From positions 1 through 12,035 of the forward strand of contig CAYOBW010000217.1 of the NCBI GenBank assembly GCA_964402115.1: DNA of 12,035 nucleotides, given 5' to 3'. Of this stretch, positions 1 through 6,600 are shown one piece after another. Under the pieces are notes generated by a model that saw nothing but the letters and a program-made list of their open reading frames with translations, did not search any database and had not been told where the DNA came from. Within the stretch, counting starts at the first letter, position 1; each line of letters starts with the position of its first letter. Source of the stretch: CAYOBW01 sp964402115 (GTDB lineage Bacteria; Verrucomicrobiota; Kiritimatiellia; UBA8416; CAYOBW01). A program made the translations under genes and the position numbers.

Positions 1-384
1 GCGGGCTTGACCGTCGTGGCGGGGACGGGCTCCGGCACAGTCGCCGGCTTGTTCAGCGCGGGCTTGGGCGAGACGGTTTCGACGGGCTGGGGCGCGGTGG
101 CCGCCGGCTTGGGCGGCGTGCCAGCGGGGACCTCGGGTGCGGCGGGTGCGGGCTTGACCGTCGTGGCGGGGACAGGCTCCGGCACAGCCGCCGGCTTGGG
201 CGGCGCGGGCTTGGGCGAGACGGTTTCGACGGGCTGGGGCGCGGTGGCCGCCGGCTTGGGCGGCGTGCCAGCGGGGACCTCGGGTGCGGCGGGTGCGGGC
301 TTGACCGTCGTGGCGGGGACAGGCTCCGGCACAGCCGCCGGCTTGGGCGGCGTGCCAGCGGGGACCTCGGGTGCGGCGGGCGCG
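1..384 (-). repeat. 147-bp in-frame tandem repeat array (49-aa Pro-rich units)
   Basis: Copies begin at plus-strand positions 4, 151 and 298, giving an exact 147-bp period that keeps the reading frame. Copies 1 and 2 differ at about 5 of 147 positions. The third copy is only 87 bp: it lacks 60 bp that in copy 2 lie between two occurrences of GCCGCCGGCTTGGGCGGC, which is what slippage between direct repeats would produce. The array touches the left edge of the window, so the copy number is unknown. The encoded unit is rich in Pro, Ala, Lys, Val and Thr with motifs such as PEVPAGTPPKPAA and PEPVPATTVKP. Confidence 0.9.
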
Positions 385-1700
385 AGCTTGACCTCGGTCA
401 CCACGCCCTTGGCCAACGAGTCGTTGATGGCTTGCACTTTCTGGATGGTTTGGCCTTGTTGCGCCGGCGTCATGCTCTTCACCTGCTTGGCGATGGCCTT
501 TTGCGCCTCTCCAGCGACGGCAGGGTTCTTCTCGGCAACCGCCGCCATGGCTTCAGCGAATTCCTGCGTCGATCGGTTTGCGGCATGCTTGCCGGTAGAG
601 CCGATCAAGTCCGAGGCTTTCTTGGTTTGTACGCCTCTCCCCACCCCCTCGCCCTGCTTGCTCGTGATCTTCGCAATGGCATCTTCACTGGGCGCGGCTT
701 TAACGCTTTCGCCGGCGCCGGCCTTGGGAGCCGTGACGCCCTCCTGCACAAGGATTTGTTTAGTGCAATTGTCGATGCGCTCGATGTACTTCGCCGCCTG
801 CGAGCGATCCAACTGGGCCTCGCCGAACAGCTTCTTTGCGCGTTCGAGTTTGCCCAATTCGTTCTTGCCCAGGCTCTTCGCCGATTCTACTTCGGCCTTC
901 AACGCTTGTGCTTCGGCCTCCAACACTTGCGCGTGCGCAATCTTCTTGTCGACCAGGTGATTCATTTCCTCGACATATTCGCCCGCCGCCGAGATCTTCA
1001 TCTTGGGCATGGGCTTTGTCCGCAGGTCGGCCTCCATCTGGGCGGCGCCGGCACTTTCATAGGCCGTGCCTCCGGCTGCGTTGATCTGTTTACAGATCTT
1101 CTTGAACTCCTCCGGGGAGGTGTGTGAAGGCTCCGGCATGAAGTCCGTGTCGGTGTTAACCTGGCTGATGTGTGGCGCCTTCGCTCCCATCTCCTGCTGG
1201 AGGAAGTTGTCGACCTCGGCCTGGTAGGCGCTCTTGATCTTCTTCGCCTGTGCCGCAGTTATGTCCGCCGTCTGGCCCTCTCCCTTGGAGATGATAATGT
1301 CCGTGTCGGTCCCCGGCTGATAGTGCGGCACCTCTCCTTTCGGCAGGGCAGGCTTTGTCTGCGGTTTTGCCTTCAGGCCGGCCTTCTTTGCCGCCGCTTG
1401 AATGAACTGCTCGTTCTGGTCCACAAACGCATTCTGACAAACCTGATAGACGGAGTCGGGCAGCGTGCCGTTCAGCGCCATCACGTTGATTGTCTTGTTA
1501 TAGGCGAACACCAGGGCCCGGTCCGACGCGGATGCCGATCCCGTGGCCACCTTGAGAGCGGCCAGTTTGAGTGCAGCGGTGAATTGCACCAGGCCTTCCT
1601 GGGCCATAGCCCCAAACGCGAAACAGAGCATGACCAGCACGCCCTGTCCCAGCAGCCACCGCCAGGCAGACAGAAACCGGCATGAGCTTTTGGCTTTCAT
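1..1700 (-). CDS. Secreted protein sharing an N-terminal module with the giant protein; Pro-rich repeat tail (partial, 3' end beyond window)
   Basis: Reading the minus strand from the ATG at 1700-1698 gives 566 codons without a stop; the gene leaves the window at base 1, so its C-terminus is unseen. A signal peptide is clear: basic start (MKAKSSCR), hydrophobic stretch at about 15-30 and AMA|QEG cleavage near residue 33. Residues 61-257 are homologous to the head of the giant protein: TDTD at 131-134, NTDTDFM at 182-188, TS at 194-195, RT at 227-228, GEYVEEM at 240-246, KK at 252-253. Residues about 250-315 look helical and coiled-coil forming. Residues about 316-435 are Ala/Lys/Gln-rich. From about 440 the chain is 49-residue Pro/Ala/Lys/Thr repeats, typical of an extended wall- or periplasm-spanning segment. 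An AAGGGA site sits 5 nt before the start. It lies 24 bp after the DUF2059 gene, so an operon is likely. Third codon positions are less GC-rich than in the giant gene. Molecular function is unknown. Confidence 0.85.
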   Translation of the reverse strand, partial: MKAKSSCRFLSAWRWLLGQGVLVMLCFAFGAMAQEGLVQFTAALKLAALKVATGSASASDRALVFAYNKTINVMALNGTLPDSVYQVCQNAFVDQNEQFIQAAAKKAGLKAKPQTKPALPKGEVPHYQPGTDTDIIISKGEGQTADITAAQAKKIKSAYQAEVDNFLQQEMGAKAPHISQVNTDTDFMPEPSHTSPEEFKKICKQINAAGGTAYESAGAAQMEADLRTKPMPKMKISAAGEYVEEMNHLVDKKIAHAQVLEAEAQALKAEVESAKSLGKNELGKLERAKKLFGEAQLDRSQAAKYIERIDNCTKQILVQEGVTAPKAGAGESVKAAPSEDAIAKITSKQGEGVGRGVQTKKASDLIGSTGKHAANRSTQEFAEAMAAVAEKNPAVAGEAQKAIAKQVKSMTPAQQGQTIQKVQAINDSLAKGVVTEVKLAPAAPEVPAGTPPKPAAVPEPVPATTVKPAPAAPEVPAGTPPKPAATAPQPVETVSPKPAPPKPAAVPEPVPATTVKPAPAAPEVPAGTPPKPAATAPQPVETVSPKPALNKPATVPEPVPATTVKP

Positions 1701-1724
1701 GTGCATCCCTTATCCCGGCTTCGG

Positions 1725-2213
1725 TCAAAGTTCGTCGAGTTTGTCCGTTTCCCGCTGAATGAGCTCCGCACGGCGTTGTTTGAGGCGCTTGTGCAAGTCG
1801 TCCGTTTTGGTTCTCAACAACTTGTCCGTGATCACCGCAACCTTGGCCGGCAGCGTCATGCTCACGGTCATGTACTTGCGACCGATCTCGCTGTCGAAGA
1901 ACGTCACCAGCTGCTGGAGCTCGTCCGCCGTGAACTCCCGTTGGAACATACCGCCTAGTTCGGGCTTCAGTTTTTCCCAGGCCAATACGTCGGCAAAATA
2001 CTGCCGATAGATATCGGCAAAGTTGGCGACATCGGGGTCCTTCTGGAGTTCGAGCTGCAGCAGGGCTTCCGTAATGTCGCGGACGCGCGGCTCCAGGTTG
2101 AAGAGATCCACCAGGCGTTCGGAGGTGCGCTGGCTGACGGCGTCATCCGCCGGTCTGAGCGTCACGGCTCCCAGTGCCAGCCATCCTGCGACTGCGATCT
2201 TGGCCAGGGTCAT
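1725..2213 (-). CDS. Exported DUF2059 domain protein
   Basis: This 162-aa protein has an N-terminal hydrophobic signal segment (residues 1 to about 20, MTLAKIAVAGWLALGAV) and no lipobox cysteine. Residues about 80-130 match the DUF2059 pattern: FQREFTADELQQLVTFFDSE followed by IGRKY, that is a short acidic helix 'EFT.DEL..L..FFDS..G.K', then a helix leading to a charged C-terminal tail (about 131-162, Lys/Arg/Glu-rich). DUF2059 proteins are small periplasmic helical proteins with no established biochemical role, so no function is assigned. The start at 2213 is supported by GAGGAG at 2226-2221, 7 nt upstream. It is followed 24 bp later by the Pro-rich secreted protein, and the two are probably co-transcribed. 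Its promoter must lie in the remaining 31 bp, in the assembly gap or in the repeats beyond it. Confidence 0.8.
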   Translation of the reverse strand: MTLAKIAVAGWLALGAVTLRPADDAVSQRTSERLVDLFNLEPRVRDITEALLQLELQKDPDVANFADIYRQYFADVLAWEKLKPELGGMFQREFTADELQQLVTFFDSEIGRKYMTVSMTLPAKVAVITDKLLRTKTDDLHKRLKQRRAELIQRETDKLDEL

Positions 2214-2244
2214 AGCGTCACTCCTCGCTTGATCATCCGCCGGT

Positions 2245-2344
2245 NNNNNNNNNNNNNNNNNNNNNNNNNNNNNNNNNNNNNNNNNNNNNNNNNNNNNNNN
2301 NNNNNNNNNNNNNNNNNNNNNNNNNNNNNNNNNNNNNNNNNNNN
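2245..2344. other. Assembly gap (100 Ns)
   Basis: The run is exactly 100 Ns, the usual placeholder for a scaffold gap of unknown size, so real distance and content are unknown. It abuts the dyad repeats on its right side, which would explain why the assembler stopped here if the repeats are multicopy in the genome. Confidence 0.97.
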
Positions 2345-2420
2345 CTCGTAGCTGCCGCCGTGAGGCGGCGGACTGGAACCACGAAAACGCCCGTCCGCCG
2401 CGTTACCGCGGCAGCTACCG
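2345..2420. repeat. Inverted-repeat doublet 1 (REPIN-like hairpin)
   Basis: The left unit (2345-2372) reads CGTAGCTGCCGCCGTGAGGC in its core. The right unit (2393-2420) is the same sequence inverted, with TAGCTGCCGC and GCGGCGGAC conserved. TAGCTGCCGC (2349-2358) pairs perfectly with GCGGCAGCTA (2408-2417), and GCGGCGGAC pairs with GTCCGCCGC, with a small mismatched bulge between them. The loop is about 20 bp. The left unit may extend into the gap. No transposase is present here. Confidence 0.8.
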
Positions 2421-2437
2421 CAAGCTCTCCCCCGCTA

Positions 2438-2515
2438 CTCGTAGCCCCCGCCGTGAGGCGGGAAACGAGCCGCTTGCAGATCCCCGTCCTCCGCCTCACG
2501 GCGGCAGCTACGGGA
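2438..2515. repeat. Inverted-repeat doublet 2 (REPIN-like hairpin)
   Basis: This is a second head-to-head pair of the same element. The left unit (2438-2460) has CGTAGCCCCCGCCGTGAGGC and the right unit (about 2490-2515) has CCGCCTCACGGCGGCAGCTA. The GCCGTGAGGCGG core is identical to unit 1 of the first doublet, and the right arm carries the same GTCC before its core. Each doublet spans about 75-80 bp, and the two lie about 20 bp apart. Four copies of one dyad unit in 170 bp, all outside genes, fit a dispersed intergenic repeat family. They could also act as a bidirectional transcription barrier between the Sel1 and DUF2059 genes. Confidence 0.78.
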
Positions 2516-2540
2516 AACCCTGATCCCTCCCTCCGTGCAC

Positions 2541-2557
2541 CGGCGCGGCCGGCGCCG
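2541..2557 (-). terminator. Possible weak terminator hairpin after the Sel1 gene
   Basis: CGGCGC (2541-2546) and GCGCCG (2552-2557) form a 6-bp GC stem with a 5-nt loop, beginning 6 bp downstream of the Sel1 stop codon. There is no T-run behind it, so it does not meet the standard intrinsic terminator pattern and could be ordinary GC-rich sequence. Confidence 0.25.
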
Positions 2558-2563
2558 CGGGCG

Positions 2564-3643
2564 CTACTTCGGCTCTTTCTTGACGGCGTTGTGGATGGCT
2601 TCGATCAGCTCGATGACTTCCACGACGGCGTTCTTCTTCTCGGGCTGCTCAGGGGTTGTGGCGGTGGTTGTTTCGGCTGGAGCGGCCGGAACAGCCGGTT
2701 TCTCGAGCCGCGCCGCGGCTTCAGCCGCGGCCTTGTGCCCGGCCAGGGCTGCCTGTCGGTAATACCCAAGGGCGAGTTTGGCATCCGCGGGTACGCCCTG
2801 GCCGGTTTCCAGCAGGCGTGCCAGGTTGTACATGCCGTACATGTTGCCCGCATCGGCGGCCTTGCGGTACCACTGCGTGGCCTGCGCCGGATCGCTCGCC
2901 ACCCCCCACCCGTTCTGGTAGCAGCGGCCGATATCGTTCACCGCCGTGCTGCTCCCCTTGTCCGCCGCCTCGCGGAAGCGGGCCAGGGCCGCCACGGCAT
3001 CCCGCTGCACGCCGCGACCGTTCTGCAGGAGCACGCCCACCGCGCGTATGGCGTTGACATTCCCATTGGCCGCCGATCGGCCGTACCAGCGGAACGCGGC
3101 CGGATAGTTCGTGGCGAAGCCCAGCCCCATCTCATAGGCGTAGCCCATGTTGTACTGTGCCAGCGCGTGGTTCTGTTCGGCGGCCTTGTGGTACCATTCC
3201 ACGGCTTCGTCAACCGCAACCGGCGTGCCCTCGCCTGCCGTGAGGCACCACCCCAGGAGGTTCTGCGCATCGGCGTTACCCTGTTCGGCTGCCTTGCGCA
3301 GCCAGGTCACCGCCTCCTCCGGGTTCTTTGCGACGCCCTTGCCCGTTCGCAGATTCTGCGCCAACTGGTACTGCGCCTTGGCTTCGCCGGCCCGCGCGCG
3401 CTGGATCACGTCCTCTGCCTGCGTGCCCCCTGGGCTGGGCTGGGGCGTTACCGGCTGGGTCGGGGCCGGCGCCGGCGCGACAGGCGGCGTGACCGGTGGA
3501 ACGGCCGGCGGGGCCGGCTGGGTTGCCGGCGGGGTGCCGGCCGGCGGCGTGGCCGGCTTCTCCCAAGGCAGGTCCAGTGCCAGGCTCCACTGGACCATCA
3601 TACCGACCATTCCCGCAGCCAGGCATCTCGTGTAGTCGTGCAT
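2564..3643 (-). CDS. Secreted Sel1-repeat (SEL1-like TPR) protein
   Basis: This 359-aa protein opens with a signal peptide (hydrophobic about 8-21, SLA|LDL cleavage near 22). A Pro/Ala/Thr-rich linker follows (about 29-72), and then six consecutive 36-residue Sel1-like repeats starting at about 86, 122, 158, 194, 230 and 266, with a truncated seventh at 302-315. The repeats show the family pattern A.......L......G.GV..D...A..WYRKAA..G. A low-complexity linker (316-337) and an amphipathic Glu/Lys-rich helix (about 338-359) end the protein. Sel1 solenoids are protein-protein interaction scaffolds, so this is likely a periplasmic adaptor; its partner is unknown, but the adjacent giant protein is the obvious candidate. 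The gene starts 13 bp after the giant gene stop, and its Shine-Dalgarno overlaps that stop, so translation is probably coupled. There is no catalytic motif. Confidence 0.92.
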   Translation of the reverse strand: MHDYTRCLAAGMVGMMVQWSLALDLPWEKPATPPAGTPPATQPAPPAVPPVTPPVAPAPAPTQPVTPQPSPGGTQAEDVIQRARAGEAKAQYQLAQNLRTGKGVAKNPEEAVTWLRKAAEQGNADAQNLLGWCLTAGEGTPVAVDEAVEWYHKAAEQNHALAQYNMGYAYEMGLGFATNYPAAFRWYGRSAANGNVNAIRAVGVLLQNGRGVQRDAVAALARFREAADKGSSTAVNDIGRCYQNGWGVASDPAQATQWYRKAADAGNMYGMYNLARLLETGQGVPADAKLALGYYRQAALAGHKAAAEAAARLEKPAVPAAPAETTTATTPEQPEKKNAVVEVIELIEAIHNAVKKEPK

Positions 3644-3652
3644 GTGTGCTTA

Positions 3653-3658
3653 CTCCTC
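3653..3658 (-). promoter_or_regulatory. Ribosome binding site of the Sel1 gene, overlapping the stop codon of the giant gene
   Basis: On the minus strand the sequence AACTGAGGAGTAAGCACACATG contains the TGA stop of the 2402-aa gene (3659-3657), GAGGAG (3658-3653), and the Sel1 ATG 9 nt further on. The terminating ribosome would sit on the next gene's initiation site, which favours translational coupling and fixed stoichiometry. Confidence 0.7.
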
Positions 3659-6600
3659 AGTTGACGCGCTTGAACACGACGGTCCCATCGGGCGTGGTCA
3701 TCGTCAACGTGTCACCGTCGGCGCTCACCGTCATCCCGCCACCCTCCTCGCCTTCCGCCACAATCAGCTGGTTCCCCCGGAGCGTGGCGTTCAGGGCCTC
3801 ATCCATGGCGCCCCCGCCGGGCATGCTGGCCTGCATGCGACCCGTGACCCGGCTGCCCTCCTGTCGGAGCGTCAGGGTCATGGTGGAAGTCTCGCCGTCC
3901 GCCCGAAATGTCGCTTTGAAAACCCCGGTCAGGTTCCTGGCCGCCGGCACGACCACCGGTTTCGCGGCCGGGGCAGGGACAGGTTTCGCGACCGGGCGCT
4001 GCACGTCGGGCGCGGGTGCCGGTGCCGGAGTCGGGACGGGCTTGCGTGCCACGGGCGCCGGTCCGGGAGCCACGGCGGGGGCTTGCGTCGGTGCGGGGGC
4101 GGGCCGCGGCTGCGCGACCACCGGCGGCGGGGGCGGGGCCGGCTTCGGGTCGGGGGCCGGCTTAGCCTGCGCCACGGCCTGCGCGGCGAGCTTTGCCTGC
4201 AGCTCGGCAATATGTTTGGCCAGCTTGTCATCCGGACAAAGTTCGTGGGCCGCCTGGTACTTCTCGATCGCGCCCGGCCAGTCTTTGGCCTGCTCGCGGG
4301 CGAACCCCTGCTGCACGAACTGCTGCGCCTGCGCCTCGCGCTCGAGCCGTGCCCGCAGTCCGTCGATCCGCCCCTGCACCTTCGGGTCCGCCTTCAGCTT
4401 CACGGCCTCTTCATACGCGGCCACCGCCTCGGCCACCTTGCCGGCCTGCTCGTTGGCGTACCCCGCGTCGACCAGCTCCTGCGCGCGCTCCTCGTTGACG
4501 ATCCGCTGCCTCAGCCGCGCCACGCGCTGCGTCAGCCCCTCGTCGGGCTGGATGCCCAGCGCCTCCCGGTAGGCGGCCACGGCCGCGCTCAGCCGGCCGG
4601 CCGCCTCCATTTCCTGCCCTTTCGCGATCAACTCCTGCGCCAGCTTGCCGCCCTTCACTTTCGTCTCGAGCTCGGCCATATGTTTCCGCACACGCGGATC
4701 GTCCTTCAGCGCCAGCGCCGCGCGGTATTTCTCGATCGCCTTGGCGAGATCCCCCTTCTTCTCCAGCGCGTAGCCCTCCGCGATCAGGGCCTGCGCCTTG
4801 CGCTCGTTCTCCTGCGCCAGCGTCCAGTCGGCGGCCTTCTTCTTCGCGGCTTCGATCTCTTCGAGGGAAAGCGCAACCGGGATCTGCACGGCCGCCGAGC
4901 CGAGCGCCCCCGCCGCCGCCGAGGAGAGCGTGGCCACGGCCTCGACCGTGCCCTTCGCCTCGAGCAGGACTTCGGTCTCCGCGCCGCCGGCAGCGCCCGC
5001 CAGCCGGCCGCCATTCCCCGCGGTCCAGGCGAATGCCGCGCCGGCAGGGACGGGTGCGCCGACCACGGCGGCCCGCACGCGCACGCGCTGGCCGACGGCG
5101 TATTGCCCGGTCGCCGGCTTGAGCGTGTGCGTGGCCTCGTCCCACACCAGCCCGGCGTCGCCCGCCACCCCCGCGATCTCCGCCGTCAGCGTGAGGGCCT
5201 TGACGGTCAGCGCCAGCGCCGCCTCGCCGGCATTGCCCCACGCGTCCGTGACCCGCAGGCCCACCGAGGCGGCGCCTGCGCGCAGGGCCTGGAACGTGGC
5301 CTGCTCGCCCTCGGCGCCGGCCGTGCCGGTCCAGGCGTAGGTGTAGGGCGGCGCTCCGCCACGCACGCCGGCGCGCAGGGGCAGCACCTCGCCCGGCAGG
5401 AGCGGACGCGTTTCGCCCCGGATCACGGCCTCGAGGGCGATGGCCTCCACCGCAACCTCCACGCCGGCGTTCGCGCTCTTCCCGGCCTTGTCCGTGACCG
5501 TGGCGGTCACGCGCCGCGGGCCGGCGCGTTCGCCTTTGACGAGGGCGGATTCCCCCTGGCCCTCGGCCCCGGCCCACGCGACCGCGTAGGGCGGCATCCC
5601 GCCCTTGATCGTGGCCCGCACCGCGACCTGCGCGCCGGATTTGACCGCGGGGGCCGCGGCGGCCACGGTCACCGTGAGCGGCGGCGGCGGCGCGTTGGGC
5701 GCGAAGGCGCATGTCGCCGTGGCCGTGCCCAGCTCGCGTCCCTCCTTGTCGCGCGCCGTCACGGTCGCCGTGGCGTTGCCGGCTTCGCTGCGCGTGACGC
5801 TGATCGTGTCGCCGAGGCCCGAGCCGCGCAGGGTCGTGCCTTCGTTCACCGCCCAGCTCCACCGTACCGGGTCCGGGCGCGGTTCGCCGGTCAGCGTGGC
5901 TTTCAGGCGGATGGCCTCATCCACGACGTAGGCGTTGTCCGGGGCCGGCACGAGCCCGCCCTTTGACGGACTCCAGATCAGCGGCTTCGGGCCCAGGCGC
6001 CCGAGCACTTCCGCCGTCACCTTGTAGAGCGAGGGCTCGTAAACGGCCTCGGCCGTGCCGATCGTTTCGCCGTAATGCGGCACCCGCGCCTCCACGCGCA
6101 GCGCCACCGGGCGTGCCTCGCGGGGCTTGAAGCCGATGCGGTCGGCGTTGTCGGACAGCTCCTGGCGCATGCTCGACGCCGGCTCGAACCACACGTAGCG
6201 CACGAGTTTCTCCGGGATGGGCGGCGTGGCGGTGACGCGGGCCGTGACCTCCTCGCCGACCTTGGCGCCCGGCGGGTCGCAGGCGATGACGAAGGCCGGG
6301 CCCTTGACCGTGTACGTGGTCTGCGGCGTTTCGATGGGCGCAGCGGTCGCGTTCGTGTACACCAGCGCCCACACCTTGATCGGACCCATGCGCTCGAACG
6401 TCACGCTCGTCTTCCCGTCCGCGCTCTCCAGCGGATTGAAGGTCACGTTCGGCGAGGCCTGGAACACGAAGCGCAGCGCGCCCGTGGCCGGCGGGGCGGG
6501 CGGCGCCGGCGCGGCGGGGCGCGGCGGCGTGTTGGTGACGGCCGCGCCTTCATTCAGGAACGCGCCGCTCGGCTCGTCGCTGGCGACCGGGTTGTTCTCC

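Larger units (their letters stand above)
2214..2563. other. Non-coding stretch between the Sel1 and DUF2059 genes
   Basis: This 350-bp interval holds the 31-bp leader of the DUF2059 gene (2214-2244), 100 unknown bases (2245-2344), two inverted-repeat doublets (2345-2515) and a short GC-rich tail after the Sel1 stop (2516-2563). Open frames crossing it are repeat-derived or run through the Ns and show no protein character. The gap may hide more sequence than its 100 Ns suggest. Confidence 0.75.

Noticed and set aside
1..384. CRISPR array
   Set aside because: The periodic unit is a 147-bp coding repeat with no unique spacers between conserved short repeats, and it preserves a reading frame.
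7..960. A 317-aa plus-strand frame with Gly/Ala/Thr-rich repeats resembling a PE-PGRS-like protein
   Set aside because: The repeats are the reverse complement of the Pro-rich coding repeats. The minus frame has signal peptide, ribosome binding site and homology to the giant protein.
2145..2244. A repeated 12-mer TCATCCGCCGGT inside the DUF2059 gene and again at the edge of the gap
   Set aside because: It is short and GC-rich, occurs only twice here, and sits once inside coding sequence. It is not enough to propose an attachment site or duplication.
2233..2499. A minus-strand frame through the N run, and a 434-aa plus-strand frame starting in the repeats (2360-3664)
   Set aside because: The first contains unknown residues and only repeat-derived sequence. 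The second is antisense to the Sel1 gene and begins inside the dyad repeats.
3642..5966. A 774-aa open frame on the plus strand
   Set aside because: Same reason: Arg/His/Gly-rich antisense shadow of the giant gene, and it crosses the stop and junction region without any gene start signal.
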